This document shows positions 44,973 through 57,000 of a stretch of 64,000 nucleotides of DNA, one piece after another; position 1 is the stretch's first letter; the number at the start of each line of letters is the position of its first letter. Under the pieces are notes generated by a model, which ran no database searches, was not told the origin of the DNA, and saw nothing but the letters and a program-made list of their open reading frames with translations. Made by a program: the position numbers and the translations under genes. Source of the DNA: Iris pallida (lineage: Eukaryota > Streptophyta > Magnoliopsida > Asparagales > Iridaceae); NCBI GenBank assembly GCA_029216955.1, contig JANAVB010015600.1, positions 31,416,874 through 31,480,873 on the forward strand, given 5' to 3'.

Positions 44973-47900
44973 TTAGAAGAGAAGAGAAACCCAAAAGCCT
45001 GTTTGGCCATGCAAACAGATGTCCCTGATCTTACGGCACTGCCGGAGTACCTCCCTAATAATCTTGTCAGCGTCGTACTCGTGGCCCTCATATCTCACCT
45101 TGTTACGATTCTTCCATAATACCCACATTGCGGCGGCCGCTACAATCTAGTGTCCGTGGAAAGCGGAGGCCCAACCAGCCAAGAGTTCTTTGAAGCATCC
45201 GCCACCCTGAGCCTGTCTGTAATATTGGGACAACACTCTCCAGACTTTGACGGGTAATTCCCCCTGGAAGAGAATGTAGTCCACGGTTTCCGTGTGACGC
45301 TCTGAGCAGCAATTACAAACAGAGGCTAAGTTAAATCCAATAGAATGCAGAATGTCGTCAGTCGGTAGCTTCTTTCTAACGGCTCTCCAAATCATGATGG
45401 ACCACTTCTTGGGGATGCAAGTCTACCAGAAAGCGACGACGATCGGGGAATGCGTCCCGCAACCGTGGGCTACTTATCTGGTTGAGCTCACCAAGAAGCC
45501 GCCCGAGGGATCAGCCGACCACCGTAGCTCATCTGCTTCGGAACCGATCTTCAGACCTCGTCGACGGATGCAATCTTCAGCCTCATCTCCTGCCCATTCA
45601 CGGATCTTGCCCCAATCCCAGTCGTTCCCGGAGGCATCCCATAATTCCTTAATCATGCTGTTCCCATGTGCCACCGAAGGCAGGGGAGCAAGGTTTCTCC
45701 AGTCCAACGTTCTAGGAAGGTCGAGGAATCTCCTTCGCCCAAATGAAGGCGTATAACTGGTTTGGCAATAGAGCGCCCGATTATGATACGTCGCCACGCT
45801 GCTGAGGATCTGCTGTTGGGGGTGGCCTGTGATGGATGTATGTGCTTGAAGTATCTGGCCTTCATGAATCTAGTCCATAAATTTTTACTCGTACGGTGCT
45901 TCCACCATAGCTTCATCGAGAAGGCATCAACGATGTGAGAGAGTTTTGTGAAACCCATGCCCCCTTCCTCGGTAGGTTTAGCCATGGTGTCCCAACTCGC
46001 CCAATGATGTTTGACGTGGCCACCACTGTGCCCCCAAAAGAAGTTGCTTAGAATGCTCTCAATCGAGGAGAGCACCTTCTTGGGTGGGGAGCATGCAGCC
46101 AGGGTATATATGGGTATGGATGTTAGAACGTGTTTGATGAGGATCATCTTGCCGCCAGGTGATAATGTAGCATTGTGCCACCCCTCCAGTTTCATTTTAA
46201 TTTTTTTAATCAGGTCTTCAAAAATGCCGGCGTTAGATTTACCGTACACTAGGAGAAATCCGAGGTATTGGAACGAGGGGTGGTCAATGAAGAAAAAGGT
46301 AATGTTGGAGATGCTTGCCGCGTTCTCTATCTTAATATTGTGGTGGGCGTAGATGACACTCTTGTCTGGATTGACCTTCTGGCCGGAGCAAGAGGAGTAT
46401 CTCTGTAGGGTGTTGTAGACCACATCCACCGACCCGACATTACCGGATATGAAGATGAGGATATCATCAGCATAGGCCAGATGGGTGATGATTGGGCAGC
46501 CGCTTGCGGTATGAAAGTGCTGAAAGTTTGGGGTGCTGGTTATCTTGTTCAGATTTCTGCTTAAGGCATCCGTCGTAATGATGAATATGGTGGACGATAA
46601 GGGGTCTCCTTGCCTGACACCGCGGTTCGATTTGAAGAATCCGTCGGCTTGTCCGTTGATAACCGTAGAAAATAACGAGTTGCTGATCGATCTCCAGACG
46701 ATATTGGTCCAGGTTTCCGAGAAACCAAAGCCCCTGAAGACCCAAATCATGAATTGCCAATCCAGCCTGTCATAAGATTTCTCCATGTCCAGTTTGATCG
46801 CGATGTTGCCACCTCTAGCAGAAAGTTTCATGCAGGTGATTAACTCTTGAGCTAGCATGATATTATCCTGGATGTTTCTGCCTCGGACGAATCTACTTTG
46901 CTCCTTAGAGATGATCTTGGGAAGCAAGTCTGACAACGAGAGGCGATAATCTTGGAGATGATCTTGTTGGTGAAGGTACACAGACTAATAGGGCGGAAGT
47001 CACGAAAAGTCTCTAGATTGTCTTTTTTTGGGATGAGGATCAGGTTGGCGGATGATATGGCTCTGGGGTAAGTAGCTCCCTAGAAGAATGCCGTTACCGC
47101 TTTATGGGTGTCCTTCTTGATTATATCCCAGCACCCTCAAAAAAAGACCCCCGAGAATCTGTCTAGGCCGGGCGCACTGTGGGTATCGAGGGCCCAAACC
47201 GCGTCTTTTACTTCCTGCTCGGACGGAGGTAGTTCCAGCAGGATGTTATCGGTGTCGTCAATGAGGTGGGGGATTTCAGCCAGAAAGTTGTTGTCTTTGT
47301 GAACCCTCTCTTTGGTGAACAGTTGAGAATAAAACTTGGCGGCGGCCTCTTGGATACCCCGTTGGTTACTGATGATGTTACCAGAATCGTCTTTGATCTG
47401 ATGGAAGGTGAGTTTCTGTTTGCGACTACTGGCGCAGGCATGAAAGTAGGCCGAGTTTTTGTCTCCCTCGCTGTCCCATTTCAGCCTCGCTTTCTGTTTC
47501 CAGAAGTCGGTTTTGACTTTTAGCCGGAATTTGAGAATAGCTTTAGTAAGGTTAAGGGCGGTCCTGGCTGCTGGAGATCTGTCTGTCATGACTAGGGCCT
47601 CTGCATGAGTGACATCATCTTCGGTGATGCGTACAGCCTGAAAAATATCCCCATACGCCTGTTTACTCCAAGTCGCAAGGGCTTTCCTTGTCGCCTTAAG
47701 CTTATCGGCCACCCTGATGAGCTGGTCGGAGGAATCCGCGAGGTTCCAAGATTCCGCCACCACGTGCTTGAATTATGGGTGTTCGCTCCAGAAGTCAAGA
47801 AAACGAAAGTTCTTTTTAATCTGATTGGAGGTGCTTTTGATTTCATCCAGCAACGGCGCATGGTCGGATTTGGTAGCATTCAGATGAGATAATCTGGAGA

Positions 47901-48524
47901 TGCTCCCCATACCATGCCATAGGGAGTTCGTGAGGGCCCTATCAAGGCGGAAGTATTGCCGGCGGTCACCTTCCTGCATGTTGCACCAGGTAAATGCATT
48001 GACGGTGAACTGGAGCTGAGAGAGGTTGGCATTAAAAATAAAGTTGTTAAAATCTTGCATGGTCGTATGGGGAGGAGGGCGACCGCTCGACTTCTCCTCT
48101 CTGCAGGTGATGGCGTTAAAGTCCCCGATGCAAAGCCAAGGAAGGTTAATGTGGTTGAGGTGGATATCGAGGAGGTCGTTCCAGAGCTATTTGCGTTCTG
48201 CAAAGTCACAACTGCCGTGAACCGCAGACAGAATGGCGCACTTGGGGAGAAAGGGGTGCTCTATCCAGCACGAGAGAGCCAGCCTCGAATCCTGGATCAA
48301 GCCGATCTTGACATCCGTCGAGCAGAGGATCCAAATGTCGTGGTTGTCGGCCACGGCCGTATTTAATCCAAGCTGCAGCTGTATGGTTTTGATTTTCTTG
48401 GGGGCATATTGGGTTCCAGGATGATCAAAATGTCAATCTTTTGGAGTTTTTTGAGTGTGGTAAGTCGCCTCTTGGTTGGTTTGTTGGCCAGACCGTGGAC
48501 ATTCCAGGAGAGGACGTTAAGCAT
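44973..48524 (-). pseudogene. LINE ORF2: endonuclease and reverse transcriptase, inactivated
   Basis: From ATG at 48524 (MLNVLSWNVHGL) to TAA at 44973 there are about 1180 codons, normal for plant L1 ORF2. The order is an APE-type endonuclease (NVLSWNVHGL, later LCIGDFNAI and SDHAPLL), a reverse transcriptase with FVRGRNIQDNIMLAQEL, KLDMEKSYDRLDW, GVRQGDPLSS and the catalytic YADD (near 46466), and a zf-RVT domain near 45395-45200 (WRAVRKKLPTDDIL). It is broken by a frameshift near 48363, another between about 47050 and 46980, one near 45650, and several in-frame stops: TAG near 48190, TAA at 47773, TGA at 47137, TAG near 47082 and TAG at 45147. No RNase H domain was recognised. Confidence 0.85.
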
Positions 48525-48539
48525 TAATACAGTTGGTGG

Positions 48540-50056
48540 ATGTATTTTTTGTCCGCTTGGCTGCGGATCTGGTGCGCATGATCGACGGCTCAGTGACTTC
48601 TGTTTTATCAGTATTTTTGTTATTGATGGTTGCCATCGCCACTGTGGAGTTGTCAAGGGTTGCTTCCTCGGCTGTGATGGGGGGGTGTCCTTAGTGGGTT
48701 CGAGCCTTTCTCCAGCTGAATCCAGGATGGCCTCTTCGGAGGGGATGATGAGGGTGTCTTCTGCGCCCTCTGTGCCTCCTACTAGTTCTCCTGCTGACTG
48801 GAGGGGAAATCCAGCAGCCATGACCTGTTGTCCTCTAATGACCTGTTCTGGTCCCAGGATCGCTAGGGCTTCGGCGACGTTGATCTCATCGCTTGAGGTA
48901 TGACTGATAGAGAGTTCGGTTACGACTATTATGGGTTCTTGGTGAGATGCCACAACAGTGTCCAAGGAGATATCTCTGGCTGATACCATCTCTGAGCTCG
49001 GTCCAAGGGGTTCATTAAAGTCTTCAAGGACCGCAATCGCCTGGGAGTGCTCAGTGGCTTCCGGGTCCAGGGCATTGAAATGGTTGGAGAGGGAGAGGGA
49101 TTGGGAGGTGCTATGAGCTATAGCATTACCAAGGTAGGCTACCTTGACAGGCGTGCCTTCACATTCGTCGAATCTAACGTGGGTGTTCTGAAGCAGAAGC
49201 AGGTGCTGCGGCTGTTCTTTCCTGTACGGTTATGGATTCCTGTCGGCTGTTGTTGTGGCGTATTTTCGAACCGTATTCCTCTTGAGCTCAGGGTGAATAC
49301 AGAAACAGTATTCTGCTAGATGTCTTCACACATGGCAGTGTTTGCAGAAAATGATATGGTTGTCGTAGACTATTCGCTGGGTGTGCGTCTTATTGCCTAG
49401 CTCAATAAGAATGTGGTTAGGGGGCTCGATAGTGAGGTCGAGTTCCACACAAATTTTGGCATAGTGAGCTTTAGTAAGGTTGCTTGTTTCTTCTGCTGTA
49501 GCCACATACGTCTCTAATGAGTTGGCGATCCGTTTAAGGGCCGCGGGAACAAAGAAGATGAGGAAAGGTTTGGAAGGGTCACCCAGGCTGCAACCGTCGC
49601 TGAGTCTACTTTAGAGTTAAATTCCTGCGACCACCTAATGATCTTCATTTGGTGGGAGTCTACCCTACCGGTGCCCTTGGACCACACGGTCCTGTGGTCG
49701 AGCTCGGAAGAGAGGTGCAGCAATAAATGCCTGGGGTCCAAGGGTGCCACCCTGTATTCCGCTGTTAGCCGCCAACTGGAAATAACCTCCTTAACCCGGT
49801 CAAGTTTTGGGCATCCGTTGGAAAATTTGAGGACGAAAGTGTGGGGAAATGAGGAAGAAAGAGAGGACAGTTCCTGATCCGAGAATGGGACCTTAGGTAA
49901 AGGAGACCCCGAAGGGTACACAACATCTGGTAATGAGATGTCGGGGAATAAGAGACCCTTCTTGGCTGCGCGGTCCGGTCGAAGCTTGTCGGTGTAGGAA
50001 GGCATCGGAGCACCGGATGAAGAGGAGGGCAGGGCCCCGTCGACGGGGATGGGCAC
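48540..50056 (-). pseudogene. LINE ORF1 (RNA-binding, zinc knuckle) remnant
   Basis: The segment 50056-49514 reads SYTDKLRPDRAAKKGLLF, then a DUF4283-like domain (FVLKFSNGCPKLDRVKEVIS, MKIIRWSQEFN). Further down a CKHC...H...C zinc-knuckle-like stretch (near 49350) follows, then a Ser/Pro-rich C-terminal part reaching the start of ORF2. These are the parts of plant LINE ORF1 proteins, which bind the element RNA. The reading frame changes and TAG/TGA stops occur (first stop at 49514). The first codons are lost at the LTR junction. Confidence 0.7.
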
Positions 50057-51449
50057 TGTCATGCCCCAGAACCAGAATACTGGAGAGCGGGGGCTGACAT
50101 AGCTAGCTACGTATATTGAAGTGTAACCCACCTCGCTATACGGTCACGGCTGTCTAGATACATGAGGGTTTAACTACAAGCCAACAGTCTCCTATGGTCA
50201 TGAACAAGCCTAGTGTCTCAATCACAAGCAAGTAAGTAAATGTCACATGATGTACGATTACCAAATATACAATAGTAAGACGTCCCAAACATTACATATT
50301 CAGCTGATCATGAAGCTAGTCATTACAAAATGTGAGGACTAGCAAGAGTTTAGTCATACATGATCAACCCTAGGATCTGTCAATCATGTTACGGCCCGTA
50401 GACAGACAATAAGTAAAAAGTAAATCGAGTTAAACAGGTGCTCGTCGGCTAAACGCCTCAAAAGAATATTTTTACAATAGAGTGGGAGAGCCGAAAGAAA
50501 CCCACTCGATGCCCTGGTTACGCCTGGTGGTCACCATCGGGCTGGACGGTCGGTGGATCCTCCGGAGCTGCTCCGAAATCTGGCCATACAAAACCAGCTG
50601 GGTCAGATCCCAAAAAGAGCAAGTGCCACAAAGGAAGCTTCACTTAGGAACTAAAACCAGCAATTATCACAGAATATAATTAACTAAATAGAACTGGAAA
50701 TATAAAAGATCAGGATGATATACGACGAGATAACCATGGAACTATTCAGATAGCCAGGTTACAACCCGTAAACCAAACAAGGACCGGGGTTGTAACCCTT
50801 CATCTGAACGGAACTTGGTTCCCCACCATTTATCTGCAGGATAATAAGAAATCAAGACATGTAACAATCTTGCACAGGATCAAGACAAGACTAGACAGGT
50901 TATTCCTTATTCAATCAATCAGGGCTAAGCAATGAGTACGGCTTGATACTTTAACTAACTAGGGTTATCACAATCCTATTTACTAACAAGATGCAGCGAG
51001 ATATTCCACAGCCACAAACCCTGTAGACCATCCAGGTTACCCAGGTCGAAAGTTAGGGGTTGAATTCAGGTGGGTACATCGTCCAGGAAACGCATGTACC
51101 CTTAGGTAGCTTGAAGGGTACAACACATGATAGTGTGCTGGAAATGTGCCCTACTCGACGGCAGGCTGCAGATCCCAGGAGTGCCCAGGTAACGGGATTG
51201 CCTGTAGCTGGAAAATCTCTTCATAACTACAGTATTATTCTAGTTGTTAGCCTTAGTCCATTTCAGTAGGTTCTTCTGACCATGGTACTCAGGAGTCCCA
51301 ACCTAGACATGATGCAAGACAAGACTGGTTCAATTGTACAAGCACAATTGCCCACGGTGTCCAGGTTATTTATACAGGTCATGTCATGTCAGGTAGCCGT
51401 CGCAACAGCTTATCGAGATATATCACGTCAGGTTTATCATGTCAAGTTG
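50057..51449 (-). mobile_element. Older gypsy LTR, left segment (host of the complete element)
   Basis: It starts TGTCATGCCCCAGAACC and aligns by eye with the first 1.4 kb of the LTR beginning at 51455 (shared ACTGGAGAGCGGGGG, CAAGCAAGTAAGTAAA, CTGGGCACTCCT-type blocks), with more differences than the two LTRs of the complete element show to each other. It is cut at ACTTG by insertion of the complete element, and its continuation resumes at 61541. Confidence 0.8.
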
Positions 51450-51454
51450 ACTTG

Positions 51455-53877
51455 TGTCACGCCCCAGAACCAGGATACTGGAGAGCGGGGGCAGACATAG
51501 CCATCTACATATATTGAAATGGAAACCACCTCGATATACGGTCATGGCTGTCTAGATATGTGAGGGTTTACTATAAGCCAATAGTCTCTTATGGTCATGA
51601 ACAAGCCTAATGTCTCAATCACAAGCAAGTAAGTAAGGTCGCAAGATGTATGATCATTAAATATACAATAATAAGGCGTCCAAAATATTACATATTCAGC
51701 TGATCATGAAGCTAGTCGTTACAAAATGTTAGGACTAGCAAGAGTTTAGTCGTACATGATCAACCCTAGGATTTGTTAATCATGTTTACAGCCCGTAGGC
51801 AGACAGTAAGTAAAAGTGCATCGAGCTAACAGGTGCTCGTCGGCTAAACGCCTCAAAAGAATAATTTTACAGTAGAGTGAGCGAAACAAAATAGAAAACC
51901 CACTCGTAGCCCGGGTTCCTTCTAGTCGCCACCATTGGGCTGGAAGCTTGGTAGATCCTCGGGAGCTGCTCCGAAATCTGGCCACACAAAACCAGCTGGG
52001 TCAACCCCAGAAAGAGCAAGTGCCACAAGGGGCCACGAAATAAGAACAAAAGCCAGCAATCAGCACAAGAAAATCTAATATTAAAATTAAAACATACGAA
52101 AACATGGCAGGGTGATATACGACGAGATAACCATAGACTATTCCGATAGCCAGGTTACAACCCGTAAACCAAACAAGGACCGAAATTGTAACCCTTCGTC
52201 TGAACAGAACTTGGTTTCCCACTATTTATCGGGAAGATAATAATGTAAGAAATCAAGACAGGAAACAATCTTGTACTGGATCAAGACATGGCTAAACTGG
52301 TTATACCTCATTCAATCAATCACGGCCAAGCAGATACTACGGCTTACTACTTTAACTAACTAGGGTTATCACAGGGCTAATTACTAACAAGATGCAGTGA
52401 GATTGTTCCATAGCCACAAGCCCTGCAGACCATCCAGGTTACCCAGGTCGAAAATTAGGGGTTGAATTCAGGTGGGTACATCGCCCGGGAGACAAATGTA
52501 CCCTTAGGTGACTTAGAGGGTGCAACACGCGACGGTGTGCTGGAAATGTGCCCTACTCGATGGCAGGCTACAGATCCCAAGAGCGCCCAGGTAACGGGAT
52601 TGCCTGTAGCTGTGTCATCTCTTCATGACTACTGTGTTATTCTAGTTATTAACCTTAATCCATTTTAGTAGGCACTCCTGACCGTGGTACTCAGGAGTCC
52701 CATCCTAGACATGATGCAAGACAGGATAAGTAGATTTATCAAGCAAGCAAGAAAGAACTGCCCACGGTGTCAAGGTAAGTCAAGTTAATTAGCCGTCGCA
52801 ACAGCATTAAGATAAATCATGTCAGGGTACTTGTCGGAAGTGCGCCACGACGGGCCACTATCATGTCAGGTTGGTCCTGTCAGGAGTGCACTACTACGGG
52901 TCACTGTCGTGTTATGCTAGTTCCTTGTCATACCATGCCATGTACGATAGTCATTCCAAACATATTAAGTAAAATCAAGTTCATGACAAAAGGGGAGCTG
53001 CGTACACGAAAAGTCACGCACGCTCAAGGGGAGCTGCGTACACGTAAGTCACGTACGCTCAAGGGGAGCAGCGTACGCGAAAAGTCACGCACACTCAAGG
53101 GGAGCAGCGTACGCAAAAAGTCACACACGCTCAAGGGGACACGCTTCCAACAGGAAGCCTACCCAAGTCTGCGTACGCTGCGCTAAAGAGCGCGCGCAGC
53201 TCAGTGTGCGTAAGCTAATCAGCTCTGCACACTGCTCACTGTCTTCTCCAAACAGCAAGAACACCATGGTTGAACTCAAGGCTACACAACATCATAACTT
53301 GGCCATCCGAACTCCAAATCCGGATTTCCAAAGTTCCAACTTGGGTGCAACTGAATGCTCTTCCACATGGAAACATCAAAATTCTATAAAATCCAGCTTA
53401 AATAGATCAAAACTATACAAAATCCAAAAATAGGAAAACTTAGATCTAGAACAATGGAGACTCCAAATCACAAAATACCAAGTCCTAATATTGATCACCA
53501 TGTCCTAATCTAGCAAATGGACAAATAAAAGAGGGTTCGCATGTAGTGGCAAGATGCACTTGCCTAGGGTTGGGAGAGTTGTGTAGAGGAAGGAGAAGAA
53601 GAAGAAGAAGAAAATAAATGGTGGTTATGAGGAGAGAGAAAATATTGGTGGAGTTTTAAAGAGGGTGGGATGTGGTGTGTTGAGGGTGTAGCATATGTTA
53701 AGGTGATCCAATAAACCAAACCAAACCAAACCATCCCAATTAAAACCGGGCCACTATCAAAACCCAAAATACGAGAAATACCGAAATTCCATAAGTTAAA
53801 AAAAATAAAAATACATGCCAAAATCCAGATACGAGTATAAATATGAAATACGGGAAATACGGGAAATGAGGGTGACA
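51455..53877 (-). mobile_element. 3' LTR of the complete gypsy element
   Basis: 2423 bases, very similar by eye to the 5' LTR but about 220 bases shorter. It lacks the block present at 60430-60590 of the 5' LTR and has four rather than about seven units of the 36-base repeat at 52990-53140. Confidence 0.9.
52990..53140. repeat. 36-base tandem repeat in the 3' LTR, four units
   Basis: Units of the type GGGGAGCTGCGTACACGAAA followed by AGTCACGCACGCTCAA. The counterpart in the 5' LTR has more units. Confidence 0.85.
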
Positions 53878-53897
53878 ACTCTACCCACCTTAAAATA
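53878..53897 (-). other. Polypurine tract of the gypsy element
   Basis: On the minus strand ATTTTAAGGTGGGTAGAGT directly precedes the 3' LTR and follows AATTCCGAGGACGGAATTAT, a standard gypsy arrangement for plus-strand priming. Confidence 0.8.
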
Positions 53898-54046
53898 ATT
53901 CCGTCCTCGGAATTTAATCAAGGAGCTAGAGATTGTCACGACAAGCTATATTGAGCATAGGCAAGCTACACTAAGCAGTTCAATCATACAATCATACAAT
54001 ACAAGCAAGGAAGGGAAAACGTAAGGCATAAGAAAGACATTATACC

Positions 54047-57000
54047 TCACGAGTCAAACAGATATGGATATCGCGATCGGATGTCGTCCTCACGCTCCCA
54101 CGTTGACTCACCTAGAGAGTGATGACTCCAAGCAATACAGACTAATTTAATAGTCTTGTTCTTGAGTATCTTTTTCCTCCGGTCCAAAATAGACACGGGC
54201 CTCTCCTCATACGAAAGGTTGGTACCAACAACCAATTCCGAATGGTCTAGGATGTGGCTCGGGTCCGGAATATACCATCGTAATTGGGACATATGGAATA
54301 CATCATGCACCTCACTTAGCGACGGCGGAAGAGCGAGACGATAGGATACATCTCCTACTCGCTCTAGAATATCGAACGGCCCTATATACCTAGGACTAAG
54401 CTTTCCCCGCACGCCAAAACGAATGACGCCGCGGTTAGGCGAGATCCTAAGGAATACATGGTCACCGACAACAAATTCTAAGGGACGCCGATGAGCATCG
54501 GCCCAATGGCGCTGGCGGTCCTGGGCAACTCGGAGGTGATCTCTGACCTTCCTGACCACTTCAACCGTCTGGGAAATCAATTCGGGTCCGAGCATCTGCC
54601 TCTCCCCGATATCGTCCCATGCTAGCGGGGATCTGTACTTCCTGCCATAAAGAGCCTCGAAGGGTGCCATCTGGATACTGGCCTGATAACTGTTGTTGTA
54701 CGAGAATTCCACCAGATGCAGATGATTCTCCCATGACCCACCGAAGTCAAGGGTACAGGATCTCAACATATCTTCAAGGGTTTGGATTGTGCGCTCTGAC
54801 TGACCATCCGTCTGCGGGTGATAAGCTGAGCTGAACTGAAGGCGAGTCCCCAAACTCTTCTGCAAGCTGCACCAAAAGTGTGATATGAATCTTGAATCCC
54901 TATCCGAGGTGATGCTGACTGGCACACCGAGAAGCCTGACGATCTGCCTGAGATACATCTCTGCTAACTGTGCCGTCGACTGTCCAACTCTGAATGGAAG
55001 AAAGTGTGCCACCTTGGTAAGCCTGTCCACAATTACCCAAATAGCATCTCTGCCGGCCGAAGATCTGGGCAATCCGGTCACGAAATCCATGGTTATATGT
55101 TCCCATTTCCATTCTGGGATCGATAAGGGTTGGAGAAGTCCAGCGGGCCTCTGCTATTCAGCTTTAACCTGTTGGCAAACCAAACACCGAGAGACAAACC
55201 AGGCTATCTCCCTCTTCATGCCATTCTACCAAAAATGCTGACGAATATCACGGTACATCTTCGTACCACCCGGATGAATAGAATATTGTGAACTGTGGGC
55301 TTCTGCCATGACTTCCTGTCTGATATCTCTACTGGGTACACAAAGACGAGTGTCGTGCCGAAGTGTACCATCTTCATGGATACATAACTCTGGCCTTCTT
55401 CCTGCTTCACATTCTGCTCTGAGTCGCTGGATCTTAGAATCTGTTGACTGCGCCGTCCGGATTCTCTCAACTATGCTGGACTGAACCTGTAGGCTGGCCA
55501 TCAATGCCACGCTGGTTGGAAGAACCACTTCAATTCCCATCTTCTGAAGATCTGCCAATAATTCTGGTTGCGCCGTCAGGAGATAAACTCCGGCTCTCCT
55601 GTTCAATGCATCTGTTACAACGTTAGCCTTTCCGGGATGATACTGCAAATCCACATCAAAGTCCACTAGTAGCTCGAGCCATATTCTCTGCCGCATATTA
55701 AGGTCCTTCTGGGTGAAAATATACTTCAGGCTCTTATGATCAGTAAAGATCTCCACTCTATCTCCGTACAAGTAGTGTCTCCACAACTTCAAAGCAAACA
55801 CTACCGCCGCCAATTCCAAGTCATGGGTCGGGTAATTCTTTTCATGATCACATAGTTGACGTGACGCATAAGATATTACCTTCCCATGCTACATCAAGAC
55901 ACACCCCAATCCTCTGCCTGAAGCGTCGCAATAAACTGTGAATCCTCCGGTCCCATCTGGAAGGGTGAGAATGGGAGCCGTTATCAAACCTTGCTTCAAC
56001 TTCTCAAATGATTCCTGACACTCTGCTGTCCAAACAAATGGCATATCCTTACGGGTCAACTGGGTCATCGGCGCTGAAATCCTTACGAAATCTGAAAAGA
56101 ACCGTCGGTAGTAGCCGGCCAATCCAAGGAAGCTACGAACCTCTGCCACTGAGCTGGGTACCGGCCATGACTCGATAGCCACAATCTTCTGGGGATCCAC
56201 TTCCACTCCTCCTTGGGTAATGATGTGACCCAAGTACGAAATACGATCGAGCCAGAACTCGTATTTACTGAACTTGGCGTACAACTGATGCTCCCTAAGC
56301 GTCTGGAGGACGACTCTAAGATGTTGCTCATGCTCTGCTTCACTCTTGCTGTAGACCAGGATGTCATCTAGGAACACGATCACAAATTGATCCAAGTAAG
56401 GCATGAAAATGCGATTCATGAGGTCCATGAATACGGCCGGCGCATTGGTCGCTCCAAAGGGCACAACAAGGAACTCCTAATGTCTATACCTCGATCTGAA
56501 TGCTGTCTTCGGGATGTCCTGCTCTCTGACTCTGATCTGGTGGTATCCCGACCGTAAATCGATCTTCGAGAACACTGAAGCCCCTCTGAGCTGATCAAAC
56601 AAGTCATCTATCCTCGGAAGAGGGTATCTGTTCTTGATTGTCACCGAATTCAAGGTACGATAATCAACACATAGCCTGGACGTACCATCCTTCTTTTTTA
56701 TACGAAGCATCGGGGCTCCCCAAGGTGATCCACTCGTACGGATGAATCCCTTGGTCCTCAGTTCTTTAATCATCTTGTATAAAATCTCCAACTCTGAAGG
56801 CGCCATCCTGTAGACTCGCTCTGATACTGGTGCTGTCCCGGGAATCAAGTCTATAGTGAACTCAATCTCCCGTTCCGGCGGCATCCCTGGAAGCTCCTCT
56901 GGAAAGGCATCTGAAAACTCTTCAACTATCCGGGGTAACTGCACTGCTGCTACCGCCATCCGCAATGCTGGGGAAGACGGCTCTACTGCGTCTCTAGAAA

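Larger units (their letters stand above)
44865..50056 (-). mobile_element. L1-type LINE, decayed, 5' side cut by an LTR
   Basis: It is read on the minus strand. ORF1 remnants are followed by an ORF2 with endonuclease, reverse transcriptase and zf-RVT domains and a 3' UTR of about 110 bases ending TTTCTGGAATAAAATTG. The 5' side stops where an LTR begins (TGTCATGCCCC at 50057). Target duplications cannot be checked because the 5' end is missing. Confidence 0.85.
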
